Assembly (NCBI GenBank): GCA_049414625.1
Contig: JBMSAU010000085.1
Span: forward strand, 1 to 38,991
Origin: WYEG01 sp049414625
GTDB taxonomy: Bacteria; Desulfobacterota; Thermodesulfobacteria; Thermodesulfobacteriales; Thermodesulfobacteriaceae
Direction of reading: 5' to 3'
Length of the DNA: 38,991 bases
The notes under the pieces are model-generated. The model saw only the letters and a list, made by a program, of their open reading frames with translations, ran no database searches and was not told the origin of the DNA. Both the position numbers and the translations under genes were made by a program. Below, in pieces: positions 22,451-30,482 of this stretch; position 1 is the stretch's first letter, and every line of letters starts with the position of its first letter.

Positions 22451-23326
22451 ATGTCTATTCAAAGATATACTTTGCTAAGTCTTTTAATAAGCACCTTGCT
22501 TTGTGGAATTAAGTTTTTTGCTTACTTTCTCACTAAATCAGTCGCAATCTATTCTGATGCTATGGAATCGATTGTTAACATTTTTTCAGCCCTCTTTGCC
22601 TTTCTCGGGTCTAAAATAGCTGAAAAACCGCCAGATAAAGAGCATCCATACGGGCATGGCAAGGCTGAATATATAGTATCATCCATAGAAGGTTTGTTTA
22701 TACTTTTTGCTGCAATATCTATACTTTATCAGGCTATCGAAAGAATTTTAAACCAAAAAGCGTTAGAAAACGCAACTGAAGGACTAATACTAATAACGGC
22801 TTCAGCGTTAGTAAACTTAAGTTTAGCTTATTTTTTGTATAAAAAGGCAAGATTGTTGAATTCTTCCATCCTTTTTTCTCATGCAACACATATTTTTACT
22901 GATGTATGGACAACCGTCGGGACCATGATTGCAATAATTTTAGCAGATAAGTTTCGGCTTCTTATTCTTGACCCAATAGTAGGTATTGTAATAGGTATAA
23001 ATGTTGTGTATTTAGGATATAAAATTACAAAAACCTCGCTTAGTTCACTTCTTGATAGGCAGATAGAAAGAGAAAAAATAGAGAGGATAGAAGAATTGAT
23101 AGAAAATGTTTTAGCACAAATAAGATCAGATCATTTGGACAATTTTTCTTATTGTATAAAACGCACAAGAAGGGCTGGAAGGAAAGGATTTATTGAACTT
23201 TACCTAAATGTTCCTAGCTATCTATCAGTAAAGGATGCTCATGCTCTATGCGATAAGATAGAAAGAGAAATAAAAACAATCTTTCCTGAAATTGAAGTCA
23301 TCATTCACGTTGAGCCCTCTCCTTAA
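22451..23326 (+). CDS. Cation diffusion facilitator (CDF) metal exporter
   Basis: This 291-aa CDF protein has six membrane helices, a first metal site in IYSDAMESIVNIFSA, HPYGHGKAEYIVSSIEGLF, a second site in SHATHIFTDVWTTVGTM and a cytosolic C-terminal domain ending EIEVIIHVEP. Family members exchange divalent metals such as Zn, Fe or Mn for protons; specificity cannot be read here. I choose ATG 22451 with GAAGGA 6 nt upstream; the TTG at 22445 is less likely. It follows the exporter genes in one operon and its last 26 nt overlap the 3' end of the opposite-strand resB gene. Confidence 0.93.
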   Translation: MSIQRYTLLSLLISTLLCGIKFFAYFLTKSVAIYSDAMESIVNIFSALFAFLGSKIAEKPPDKEHPYGHGKAEYIVSSIEGLFILFAAISILYQAIERILNQKALENATEGLILITASALVNLSLAYFLYKKARLLNSSILFSHATHIFTDVWTTVGTMIAIILADKFRLLILDPIVGIVIGINVVYLGYKITKTSLSSLLDRQIEREKIERIEELIENVLAQIRSDHLDNFSYCIKRTRRAGRKGFIELYLNVPSYLSVKDAHALCDKIEREIKTIFPEIEVIIHVEPSP

Positions 23327-24659
23327 TTTTATTTTCAAGTTCTTGAAGTTTTATCTTTATCCCAGCACGGTCTCTTTTAGCGTAAGCGCCAAGCGATATC
23401 TCTACAAACTTTTCCTTTGGCGTAAGATATATCCAATAAATTCTTGGCTCAAAGTAGTAAACAAAGAAAAGACCAAGCATCATGAGAATAAAGCCTACAT
23501 AGACTATAACAAGGCCTGGGTCTTTCTTAGCCTGCAATCCTGTTACATACATCTCAGAAGCCACATCTTTAAGCTTAGCTTCTATCACATGTTTGCCAAC
23601 TTCAACAGTATCGCAAGGGAACATACCTAGGGGTCCACCAAAACACAACATATTAGGTAATTCTAAGGCATTTTCCATCCCTGAACTCTCCATTAAAGCT
23701 AATACCTGTTTTTCTTCCTGTTCTTTTTCGTCTAAGAGCCATAGCTTTACATAGATTAAACCATGAGCTTGTCCATAATCTGTTACGGCGATAGAAAGAC
23801 CATCTTCTGTGGTAAAAGGATCAAGCTTGCTTAAGTTTGTTTCATAAACTTTGTTGTTAATCTGAAATTTAAAATTAAAAACTGGGATGATATCATAACT
23901 TGCTTGATAGAAAGTTACATCCTTATACTTTATAGGTGCATTTACTTTAATGATAGCATCTAATGTTTTGTTTCCATCAATTATAGTAACATTAGAAATG
24001 TATTCTTTAGGCATACCATTAGGATAGGTTTCCAGAATAAACTTATTTAATCTCACCTTAAAATCAAGTTGAATTGGCTCTTCTTTACGAAAAGGTTGAA
24101 CTATATTTGATTCCTCTCCTTCTAAAATGCTCATGTTCCCACGGAAACCCCAAATTGCTCCAACTAAAGCACCTATTATTATAATAATAAGAGAAAAATG
24201 AACAACATAGACAGAAAAATGCGCCAAATTATTTTCTCTTTTGTAGTATAAGCCATCTTTAATTTTGGTGAATTTTAATTCTTTTTCTATAAAAGAAGTG
24301 ATTTTCTCTAAGGGATTAGAAACTTCAAACTGTATTTTATTCGGTAAGGCTTCTATTTTAACTTCTTTAGGATCCCGCTTATAAAGTTTAATAGTAAATG
24401 GGAGTCTATTTAAAGAACAAATTGTAAGATTTAACATAAACAGAAATAGGGTTGCAATATACCAAGGTGAATGATAAGCATCGTCAAGCTGAAAGAAATG
24501 AATTAGCTTCCCCAAAGATTGCCCATATTTCATCAAATAAAACTCTATGGGTTGTCCTTGAGGAATCAAGGTGCCAAAGATGGAAAGAATTGCTAAGATA
24601 AAAAATAGTGCAATAGCAAGCCGTGCGCTTCCCAACATGTTCAAGATTGAATTGCGCAT
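23301..24659 (-). CDS. resB: ResB-family cytochrome c biogenesis protein
   Basis: ResB (Ccs1) works with ResC/CcsA in System II cytochrome c maturation, passing reduced heme to apocytochrome on the outer side of the membrane. The 452-aa protein has the N-terminal LGSARLAIALFFILAILSIF, GTLIPQGQPIEFYLMKYG, TLFLFMLNLTICSLNRLP, a large periplasmic domain, and a last helix near LGLFFVYYFEPRIYWIYLTP. No ccsA/resC gene is in the window, so the partner must lie elsewhere. AAGGGGG precedes the ATG. The gene is divergent from ligA and its 3' end overlaps the CDF gene by 26 bp. Confidence 0.92.
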   Translation of the reverse strand: MRNSILNMLGSARLAIALFFILAILSIFGTLIPQGQPIEFYLMKYGQSLGKLIHFFQLDDAYHSPWYIATLFLFMLNLTICSLNRLPFTIKLYKRDPKEVKIEALPNKIQFEVSNPLEKITSFIEKELKFTKIKDGLYYKRENNLAHFSVYVVHFSLIIIIIGALVGAIWGFRGNMSILEGEESNIVQPFRKEEPIQLDFKVRLNKFILETYPNGMPKEYISNVTIIDGNKTLDAIIKVNAPIKYKDVTFYQASYDIIPVFNFKFQINNKVYETNLSKLDPFTTEDGLSIAVTDYGQAHGLIYVKLWLLDEKEQEEKQVLALMESSGMENALELPNMLCFGGPLGMFPCDTVEVGKHVIEAKLKDVASEMYVTGLQAKKDPGLVIVYVGFILMMLGLFFVYYFEPRIYWIYLTPKEKFVEISLGAYAKRDRAGIKIKLQELENKIKERAQRE

Positions 24660-24696
24660 AAATCCCCCTTAAGGTCTTTGAATAGCATCCTTTGCT

Positions 24697-24725
24697 AATA
24701 TACTTTAACTTGCTTTAGAATACAA
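24697..24725 (-). promoter_or_regulatory. Putative resB promoter
   Basis: On the minus strand TTGTAT (24725-24720), 17 nt, TATATT (24702-24697), about 38 nt before the ATG. It sits back to back with a promoter for ligA. Confidence 0.4.
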
Positions 24726-24749
24726 GGTTTAGGGAAGAATTTTAAAATC

Positions 24750-24777
24750 TTGACGGAATATAGCTCTTTCTTAAATT
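24750..24777 (+). promoter_or_regulatory. Putative ligA promoter
   Basis: TTGACG (24750-24755), 16 nt, TAAATT (24772-24777). The -10 box and spacing match the tRNA-Leu and tRNA-Ser promoters. A leader of about 30 nt with AAAGGGGG results. Confidence 0.45.
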
Positions 24778-24814
24778 GTTAAAAAGAAGCTTTCTTCTAA
24801 AGGGGGATTATGCC

Positions 24815-26911
24815 ATGGCTGAGGAGCAGATTAAACGGGAGATACCGCCTGAGGTTATTGAGCGAGTAAAGAAGCTTAGAGAAGAAATAGAATATCACAA
24901 CTATCGTTACTATGTCCTTGATAGTCCGGTGATCTCTGATGCGGAATACGATGCTCTTATGCGTGAGTTAAGAGAGCTTGAAGCAATGTATCCAGAGCTT
25001 ATAACGCCTGATTCCCCAACCCAACGGGTGGGTTTTAAGCCAGCTGAGGGTTTTAGAGAAGTTCTGCATGCCGAGCCGATGCTCTCTTTAGATGATGCCA
25101 TGTCTGAAGATGAAGTAAGAGAATTCGACGAGCGGATCAAGAGATTTTTAAACCTCCCTCTTGACCTGGAAATTGAATACACGGTTGAGCCTAAGATTGA
25201 TGGGGTTGCTGTGGAATTGGTTTATGAAAACGGGGTCTTGACCGTCGCTTCAACGAGAGGAGACGGTTATGTAGGAGAGGATGTGACAAACAACGTAAAA
25301 ACCATTAAAAGTATCCCTTTGAGACTTAGGAAATTTTCCGATGATGCTCCGGATATACCGCCAAGAATTGATGTAAGGGGTGAAGTTTATCTAAACAAGG
25401 AGGAATTTAAGAGGATAAACGAGGAAAGGATTGCTAAAAAAGAAATCCCCTTTGCAAACCCAAGAAACGCTGCTGCAGGGTCCTTAAGACAGCTTGACCC
25501 TTCTATCACCGCAAAAAGAAAGCTTGATATCTTCTGCTACGGTGTAGGGAAAGTAGAAGGAACAACTTTCAAAACTCAGTGGGAAGTTCTCCAAACCTTA
25601 GCAAAATGGGGATTGAAGATAAATCCTCATGTCAAATTGGTTAAAGGTATAAAAGAGGTTATTCAATATCATCACGAACTGGAAAGAATAAGAGAACAGC
25701 TCCCCTATGAAATTGATGGAATCGTGGTCAAGGTAAATGACCTTTCTCTATGGGAAAAACTTGGGACAAAGGCTCGCTCTCCACGGTATGCTATAGCTTA
25801 CAAATTTCAACCAACCCAAGCCACAACAAAGCTTATAGATGTTGTGTTTCAAGTTGGCAGGACAGGAGCCATTACTCCGGTTGCCATTCTTGAACCAGTT
25901 AGGATCGGAGGAGTTATCGTTGAGCGGGCAACGCTCCACAACGAAGACTTTATCAAAAACCTTGATGTGCGAATCGGCGATTACGTGTTAGTCCAAAGGG
26001 CTGGAGATGTCATACCCGAGATTGTTATGCCCATAAAGGAAAGAAGGACTGGAGAAGAAAGGGAAATCCATTTCCCTACCCATTGCCCTATTTGTGAAAC
26101 AAAACTTGTAAAAAAACCAGATGAAGCCATCTGGAGATGCCCAAATCCCAATTGTTATGCCAGAGGGGTTAGAAGACTTCTTCACTTTGCAAGCAGGAAT
26201 GCCATGAACATTGAGGGTCTAGGTGATAGGGTGGCAAAGGATTTGGTTGACCGAGAATTAGTGCAAAGCCCAGCTGACCTTTACTATTTAAAGGTTGAAC
26301 ACCTAATGAGGCTTCCAGGCTTTGCTTATAAAAAAGCTAAAAACCTGTATGATGCCATTCAAAAGAGCAAAAAGACCACTTTGGCAAGGTTTCTCTATGC
26401 TTTAGGGATTAGGCATGTGGGTGAGGCTACAGCTCAGCTCATTGCTGAAAGGTTTAAGAGCTTAGATAAGATAATGAACGCTACCATGGCTGATTTGACA
26501 GCAATCCCAGGGATTGGACCAGAAGCGGCAAGGGCAATCGTTGAGTTCTTTAGAGATGAAGAAAATCGTCATATGGTTCAGCGTTTGCTTGAGGCTGGAA
26601 TAACCTTTGTTGAAGAGGCTGAGGAGAAGGTCGAATTTCCCAAAGTCTTTGAAGGAAAAACCTTCGTTTTTACTGGAACTTTGAAATCTATGACCCGCGA
26701 AAAAGCTAAGGAGTTAGTTCAAGCCCTTGGGGGAAAGGCGTCAGATTCTGTTTCAAGAAATGTAGACTTTGTCGTGGTAGGAGAGGCTCCTGGCTCAAAG
26801 TATCAAAAGGCTCTACAGCTTGGCGTAAAAATTATCAATGAAGAAGAGTTTCTAAACATGATTAAACAAGCTATCCCAGAAGATAAGCGGACTGAGATGA
26901 TAAGATCGTAG
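24815..26911 (+). CDS. ligA: NAD-dependent DNA ligase LigA
   Basis: LigA seals nicks during replication and repair with NAD as AMP donor. The roughly 698-aa protein has an N-terminal Ia domain (YYVLDSPVISDAEYDALMR), the adenylation Lys at about residue 127 in VEPKIDGVAVELVYENG, the OB fold with VQRAGDVIPEI, a four-Cys zinc finger (CPICETKLV and CPNPNCYARG), helix-hairpin-helix repeats (IPGIGPEAARAI) and a C-terminal BRCT domain (FVFTGTLKSMTREKAKELV). ATG 24815 is chosen for its AGGGGGA site; an upstream in-frame TTG at 24776 has none. Its 3' end overlaps trpS by 41 bp tail to tail. Confidence 0.97.
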   Translation: MAEEQIKREIPPEVIERVKKLREEIEYHNYRYYVLDSPVISDAEYDALMRELRELEAMYPELITPDSPTQRVGFKPAEGFREVLHAEPMLSLDDAMSEDEVREFDERIKRFLNLPLDLEIEYTVEPKIDGVAVELVYENGVLTVASTRGDGYVGEDVTNNVKTIKSIPLRLRKFSDDAPDIPPRIDVRGEVYLNKEEFKRINEERIAKKEIPFANPRNAAAGSLRQLDPSITAKRKLDIFCYGVGKVEGTTFKTQWEVLQTLAKWGLKINPHVKLVKGIKEVIQYHHELERIREQLPYEIDGIVVKVNDLSLWEKLGTKARSPRYAIAYKFQPTQATTKLIDVVFQVGRTGAITPVAILEPVRIGGVIVERATLHNEDFIKNLDVRIGDYVLVQRAGDVIPEIVMPIKERRTGEEREIHFPTHCPICETKLVKKPDEAIWRCPNPNCYARGVRRLLHFASRNAMNIEGLGDRVAKDLVDRELVQSPADLYYLKVEHLMRLPGFAYKKAKNLYDAIQKSKKTTLARFLYALGIRHVGEATAQLIAERFKSLDKIMNATMADLTAIPGIGPEAARAIVEFFRDEENRHMVQRLLEAGITFVEEAEEKVEFPKVFEGKTFVFTGTLKSMTREKAKELVQALGGKASDSVSRNVDFVVVGEAPGSKYQKALQLGVKIINEEEFLNMIKQAIPEDKRTEMIRS

Positions 26912-27878
26912 CGTAGACTTCATTCATCGTTTGCTTAGCAATTTCTCGTGCCTTGTTCCCTCCCTCTCTTACTTTATCAAACCAATCTTTTTCTTGCAAA
27001 AGCTTTGCCCTTCTCTCCCAGATAGGAGTAAGAAAGGCTATTACCTTTTCAGCAAACATCTGCTTGCAATCCTTACAGCCAAGCTTTGCTGCTTTGCAGG
27101 AAGAAACAACCTCTTCCTTTTCCTCTTCTGATAAATAAAGCTTCATCAATTGAAAGGCAACGCATCTCGCCTCTGGGTCTCCTGGGTCGGACTTTCTTGG
27201 TCTTTGAGTATCAGTAATAAAAGACAAAATTTTTCTACGGACCTCTTCAGGTGTATCATTGAGAAAGATGGCGTTGCCGTAGGATTTGCTCATCTTTCTT
27301 CCGTCAATGCCGGGGATCTTGGGAACTTCGGAAAGTAAGGCTTGCGGTTCGGGAAAGATCTCTCGTTGGTAAAGGTAGTTGAAGCGCCTTGCTATCTCCC
27401 GAGTTAGCTCAAGATGAGGCAGCTGGTCTATCCCTACAGGGACAAGTTGAGCTTTATAGATAAGTATATCCGAAGCCTGAAGCACTGGATAGCCAAGGAA
27501 ACCATAGGTGTTTAAATCCTTATCCCTGAGGTTTTCCCTCATCTCCTTGTAAGTGGGATTCCGCTCAAGCCATGGCACAGGAGTAATCATCCCTAAGAGT
27601 AAATAAAGCTCAGCATGCTCTTTAACATCTGATTGAATAAACACTACTGCCTTTTCTGGGTCGATGCCCACTGAAAACCATTCTAAGAGAAGCTCTTTTG
27701 TGAACTCTTTTATCTTGTGAGGATTTTCGTACTCAGTGGTCAAAGCATGCCAATCGGCAACGAAAAAGAAGCATTCATAACTTTCCTGCAAAGAAAGCCA
27801 ATTCTTGAGTACGCCGTGAAGATGTCCTAAATGTAAAGGACCAGTAGGTCTCATCCCGCTAAGAACCCTCTTTTTCAC
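26871..27878 (-). CDS. trpS: Tryptophan--tRNA ligase TrpS
   Basis: TrpS charges tRNA-Trp. The 335-aa class-I synthetase has the HIGH-type motif LSGMRPTGPLHLGHLHGVL, VPVGIDQLPHLELTREIARR and the KMSKS motif GRKMSKSYGNAI. I prefer GTG 27878, with GGGGG 5 nt upstream, over the TTG at 27890 that would add four residues with no ribosome site. A TATAAT box lies about 37 nt upstream. The 3' end overlaps ligA by 41 bp on the opposite strand, so transcription from each gene must pass into the other. Confidence 0.95.
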   Translation of the reverse strand: MKKRVLSGMRPTGPLHLGHLHGVLKNWLSLQESYECFFFVADWHALTTEYENPHKIKEFTKELLLEWFSVGIDPEKAVVFIQSDVKEHAELYLLLGMITPVPWLERNPTYKEMRENLRDKDLNTYGFLGYPVLQASDILIYKAQLVPVGIDQLPHLELTREIARRFNYLYQREIFPEPQALLSEVPKIPGIDGRKMSKSYGNAIFLNDTPEEVRRKILSFITDTQRPRKSDPGDPEARCVAFQLMKLYLSEEEKEEVVSSCKAAKLGCKDCKQMFAEKVIAFLTPIWERRAKLLQEKDWFDKVREGGNKAREIAKQTMNEVYATILSSQSAYLLG

Positions 27879-27914
27879 CTTAGCCCCCAAAAACTTTAAA
27901 AATTTCGAAAGAAT

Positions 27915-27943
27915 ATTATATCATCAATACTATCTTTCTTCAT
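27915..27943 (-). promoter_or_regulatory. Putative trpS promoter
   Basis: A perfect TATAAT (27920-27915) lies on the minus strand 36 nt before the trpS GTG. The -35 region is weak (ATGAAG at 17 nt). The remaining 110 bp to the next gene hold nothing I can name. Confidence 0.35.
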
Positions 27944-28054
27944 CTCTTGGACTTCATCTCCTGGAGAAATTAGGCGAAAAAACTCGTTGGCACATCGGGA
28001 CGACAAGAGTCACACAAAATATTGTTAACTTGTTTAAACGAACATCTCTTCTCC

Positions 28055-29170
28055 TTACACTGAGCTAAAATCGCCCAGAAGGAGATTGGTTCGGTTGCTT
28101 AATCTGAAGCCTGAAAGCTTAACCTCGAATATGTTGCTGTAGAGCCTTCCCTGCACTAAGACCCAGTGGCTTCCTCCAAGCCCTTCAGGTAAGATTAGCC
28201 TCTTAACCGCGTTCAGATCCCTATAGCTTCCTTCCGAAACTTCTAAAAGGACCCTATCTATGCCGCAGGAGACTAAGAAAGGACCTTGCTGAGTAAAACC
28301 AAGGGTGAGCAAACCATACTTATCTCCTAGCTCTCTTAGCAGAGTAAAGTCTACATGACAGGAAATGTCCGTATGCCCAGGTGCAAGATAAGGGTTGTCA
28401 ATTAACCGATGCCTATAGTAACAAACTAAAGTCCCGCAAGTTCGCTCAGGTGAGTAATAATCCTGTCTTGGATAACCGTAATCGATGATAAAGAAGAAGC
28501 CTTTAATCAACTTTTGAGCAAGTTCTTTGTAGAAATCTTCTATGGTTAAGCAGACCTCGGTGCGGTATCCCTCGCACCAATAAGGGAAGAACCTGTAGAC
28601 TCTTCTTAAAACTCTTGGGTCGCAAAACTTTTCGTAGAATTCTCTTATGTGCCCACCCTTCACCTCAACCCAAACTTCATGTAGTTCACCCTCTCTTTTT
28701 TCTACAAGATGAACTGGGAAGGCATCAAAAAGCTCGTTTGCAAGGAAAACCCCCTGAAATAAAGGAACATCCTTGGGTGTAGTATACCAGGATACATCAT
28801 CAAGAAAGTCCTGCAAAACTTCCTCTTGAACTGCTCTTATAGCTGGGAAAGGCTCAATTATGGCGTATTTAAAAGAGTAGCCCTTTTTCCTAAGATAGGT
28901 CAAGATGTCTAAGGCTAAGTATCCTTGCCCAGCTCCTGCTTCAAGGATTAGAAAATCCTTCGGACTTCCGAGAACTTCCCACATCTCTAAAATTTGCCTG
29001 GCGATGGTTGCGCCAAAAACGGGATGAATGCAGGGAGCTGTCACAAAATCTCCCTGCTTTCCGGGTAAATTCCCTCGAGCATAGTATCCATACTCAGGAT
29101 GATACAAACAAAGTTCCATGAATTTGACAAAGGGAAGGGGTGATAACTCCTCTAAGAGGTCTAAAAGCAA
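28055..29170 (-). CDS. SAM-dependent methyltransferase, MidA/NDUFAF7 family (COG1565)
   Basis: This 371-aa protein begins PLPFVKFMELCLYHPEYGYY, which is diagnostic for the DUF185/MidA family, followed by GDFVTAPCIHPVFG, the SAM motif ILEAGAGQGYLALDIL, LANELFDAFPVHLV and IDYGYPRQDYY. The mitochondrial relative NDUFAF7 methylates an arginine of a complex I subunit; bacterial targets are not established. The start is TTG 29170, 13 nt after the nadA stop, and no strong ribosome site is visible, so translation may be coupled to nadA. Confidence 0.9.
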   Translation of the reverse strand: MLLDLLEELSPLPFVKFMELCLYHPEYGYYARGNLPGKQGDFVTAPCIHPVFGATIARQILEMWEVLGSPKDFLILEAGAGQGYLALDILTYLRKKGYSFKYAIIEPFPAIRAVQEEVLQDFLDDVSWYTTPKDVPLFQGVFLANELFDAFPVHLVEKREGELHEVWVEVKGGHIREFYEKFCDPRVLRRVYRFFPYWCEGYRTEVCLTIEDFYKELAQKLIKGFFFIIDYGYPRQDYYSPERTCGTLVCYYRHRLIDNPYLAPGHTDISCHVDFTLLRELGDKYGLLTLGFTQQGPFLVSCGIDRVLLEVSEGSYRDLNAVKRLILPEGLGGSHWVLVQGRLYSNIFEVKLSGFRLSNRTNLLLGDFSSV

Positions 29171-29183
29171 GGCTAAAGTCTCA

Positions 29184-30101
29184 CTACACTATTTCAAGCA
29201 TTCTTTTAACGGCGTTGTAAGCCTTTGTTCGAACTTCCTCAGGCAAGACGACTTCAAACTCAAGCTCTTCAAGAGCTCTTAGCACATCCTCAAGGCGGAT
29301 TTTTTTCATGGATGGGCAAACCATCTTATCTGGCGCTGGATGATAGAATACCTTATCCGGATTCTCCTTAGAAAGAGGATAGAGCAGACCAACCTCGGTG
29401 CCGATGATAAATTCCTTATGAGGAAGCTCTTTTGCAAGCCTCAGCATACCGCTTGTTGAGGCAACATAATCGGCAAGGTCGATGACCTCTGGTCTACACT
29501 CTGGATGGGCGATAAAAACTGCGGAGGGGTGCTCCTTTTTTGCTTTCATAACATCTTCGGGCAAGAGCATATGATGAAAGGGGCAAAAACCCTCAAAGTA
29601 GATAATTTCTTTATCGGGATAAAACCTTTGAACATACCTTGCTAAGTTCATGTCAGGAAGCATGATGATCCTTTTATCTGGAAAGGTTCCCACCACCTTT
29701 ATAGCATTGGCTGAGGTGCAGCAAACATCGCTCAGGGCTTTCACTTCAGCGGTTGAGTTAACATAAGTGACAACCGGAACCCCAGGATACTTCTCTCTTA
29801 AGGCTTTTACATCCTCAGGTGACACCATGTTCGCCATATCACAGCAGGCTGAGCCAACAGGAATAACAACTTTCTTTTGCGGAGAAACAATCTTTGCAGT
29901 TTCTGCCATGAAAAAGACGCCGCAGAAGACTATCACCTCAGCGTCGGTTTTGCTTGCTTTAAGACTAAGTTCTAAGGAGTCGCCTCTCAAGTCAGCAATA
30001 TCTTGGATCTCTGGGGGTTGATAGTTGTGGGCAAGAATGATGGCTTTTCGTTTTTCTTTAAGCTTTAGAATTTTCTCCACAAGCTCAGCCTTATTCTGCA
30101 T
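29184..30101 (-). CDS. nadA: Quinolinate synthase NadA
   Basis: NadA condenses iminoaspartate with dihydroxyacetone phosphate to quinolinate for NAD synthesis, using an oxygen-sensitive 4Fe-4S cluster. Seen are AIILAHNYQPPEIQDIADLR, IVFCGVFFMAETAKI, YVNSTAEVKALSDVCCTSAN, AHPECRPEVIDLADYVAST and MVCPSMKKIRLEDVL, which include the cluster cysteines. I choose ATG 30101 with AAGGA 5 nt upstream; a longer frame from 30164 adds 21 non-conserved residues. nadB and nadC are not in the window. It is followed by the MidA-type gene. Confidence 0.96.
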   Translation of the reverse strand: MQNKAELVEKILKLKEKRKAIILAHNYQPPEIQDIADLRGDSLELSLKASKTDAEVIVFCGVFFMAETAKIVSPQKKVVIPVGSACCDMANMVSPEDVKALREKYPGVPVVTYVNSTAEVKALSDVCCTSANAIKVVGTFPDKRIIMLPDMNLARYVQRFYPDKEIIYFEGFCPFHHMLLPEDVMKAKKEHPSAVFIAHPECRPEVIDLADYVASTSGMLRLAKELPHKEFIIGTEVGLLYPLSKENPDKVFYHPAPDKMVCPSMKKIRLEDVLRALEELEFEVVLPEEVRTKAYNAVKRMLEIV

Positions 30102-30148
30102 AAAATCCTTTCCTATAAGTAGATGTTTCAGAACCCATGTCTCTAAAA

Positions 30149-30177
30149 ATTTTACTATTAACAAGTTAAAGCATCAA
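30149..30177 (-). promoter_or_regulatory. Putative nadA promoter
   Basis: On the minus strand TTGATG (30177-30172), 17 nt, TAAAAT (30154-30149), about 48 nt upstream of ATG 30101. Confidence 0.4.
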
Positions 30178-30445
30178 CAGAAAAAGGAAGGCTGTTTTAA
30201 AAATTTGTGGAAGCCCCATGTTGTCGCCCCTAGCCTACTTTTTGTCATTCCAAAGCGTAAGCCGAGAGGGGCTCCTTAGGGATGCCGTCCCGAACGAAGT
30301 GTCTTATGGGACGCTGTCCGGAACGGAGTGAGGGATGCCTCGGCTTGCGCTCGGCATGAACACAGAGGTAGGCTATCCCCTCAAGGCGTAAGCCAGGATG
30401 TCTTCTTTTTATCGTTTTCTTAAAAAGGAGATACCTCGGTTTACC
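30178..30445. other. Non-coding gap between nadA and the efflux operon
   Basis: This stretch holds the second long copy of the dispersed repeat (30280-30338) flanked by related GC-rich sequence (30240-30380) and starts with GGCTGTTTTAAAAA, similar to GGCTGTTCAAAAAA at 15079 near the first copy. AAAAAGGAG at 30424-30430 resembles a ribosome site, but no reading frame follows it. Confidence 0.5.
30280..30338. repeat. Dispersed 59-bp repeat, copy 2
   Basis: It aligns without gaps to the reverse complement of 15141-15199 (about 50 of 59 identical). Two half-units, GATGCCGTCCCGAACGAAGTG and GACGCTGTCCGGAACGGAGTG in abbreviated form, repeat at about 29 bp. Confidence 0.75.
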
Positions 30446-30473
30446 TTGATAATCTCTTTTAGCATGCTAAAAT
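30446..30473 (+). promoter_or_regulatory. Efflux-operon promoter with overlapping 16-bp palindrome
   Basis: TTGATA (30446-30451), 16 nt and TAAAAT (30468-30473). The perfect palindrome TTTTAGCATGCTAAAA (30457-30472) fills the spacer and covers most of the -10 box, the usual place for a repressor operator. No regulator gene is adjacent. The ATG at 30483 is 9 nt from the -10 box. Confidence 0.5.
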
Positions 30474-30482
30474 TTTTTCAAG

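Noticed and set aside
23292..23630. 112-codon plus-strand frame after the CDF gene
   Set aside because: It is antisense to the conserved C-terminus of resB and has no recognisable features.
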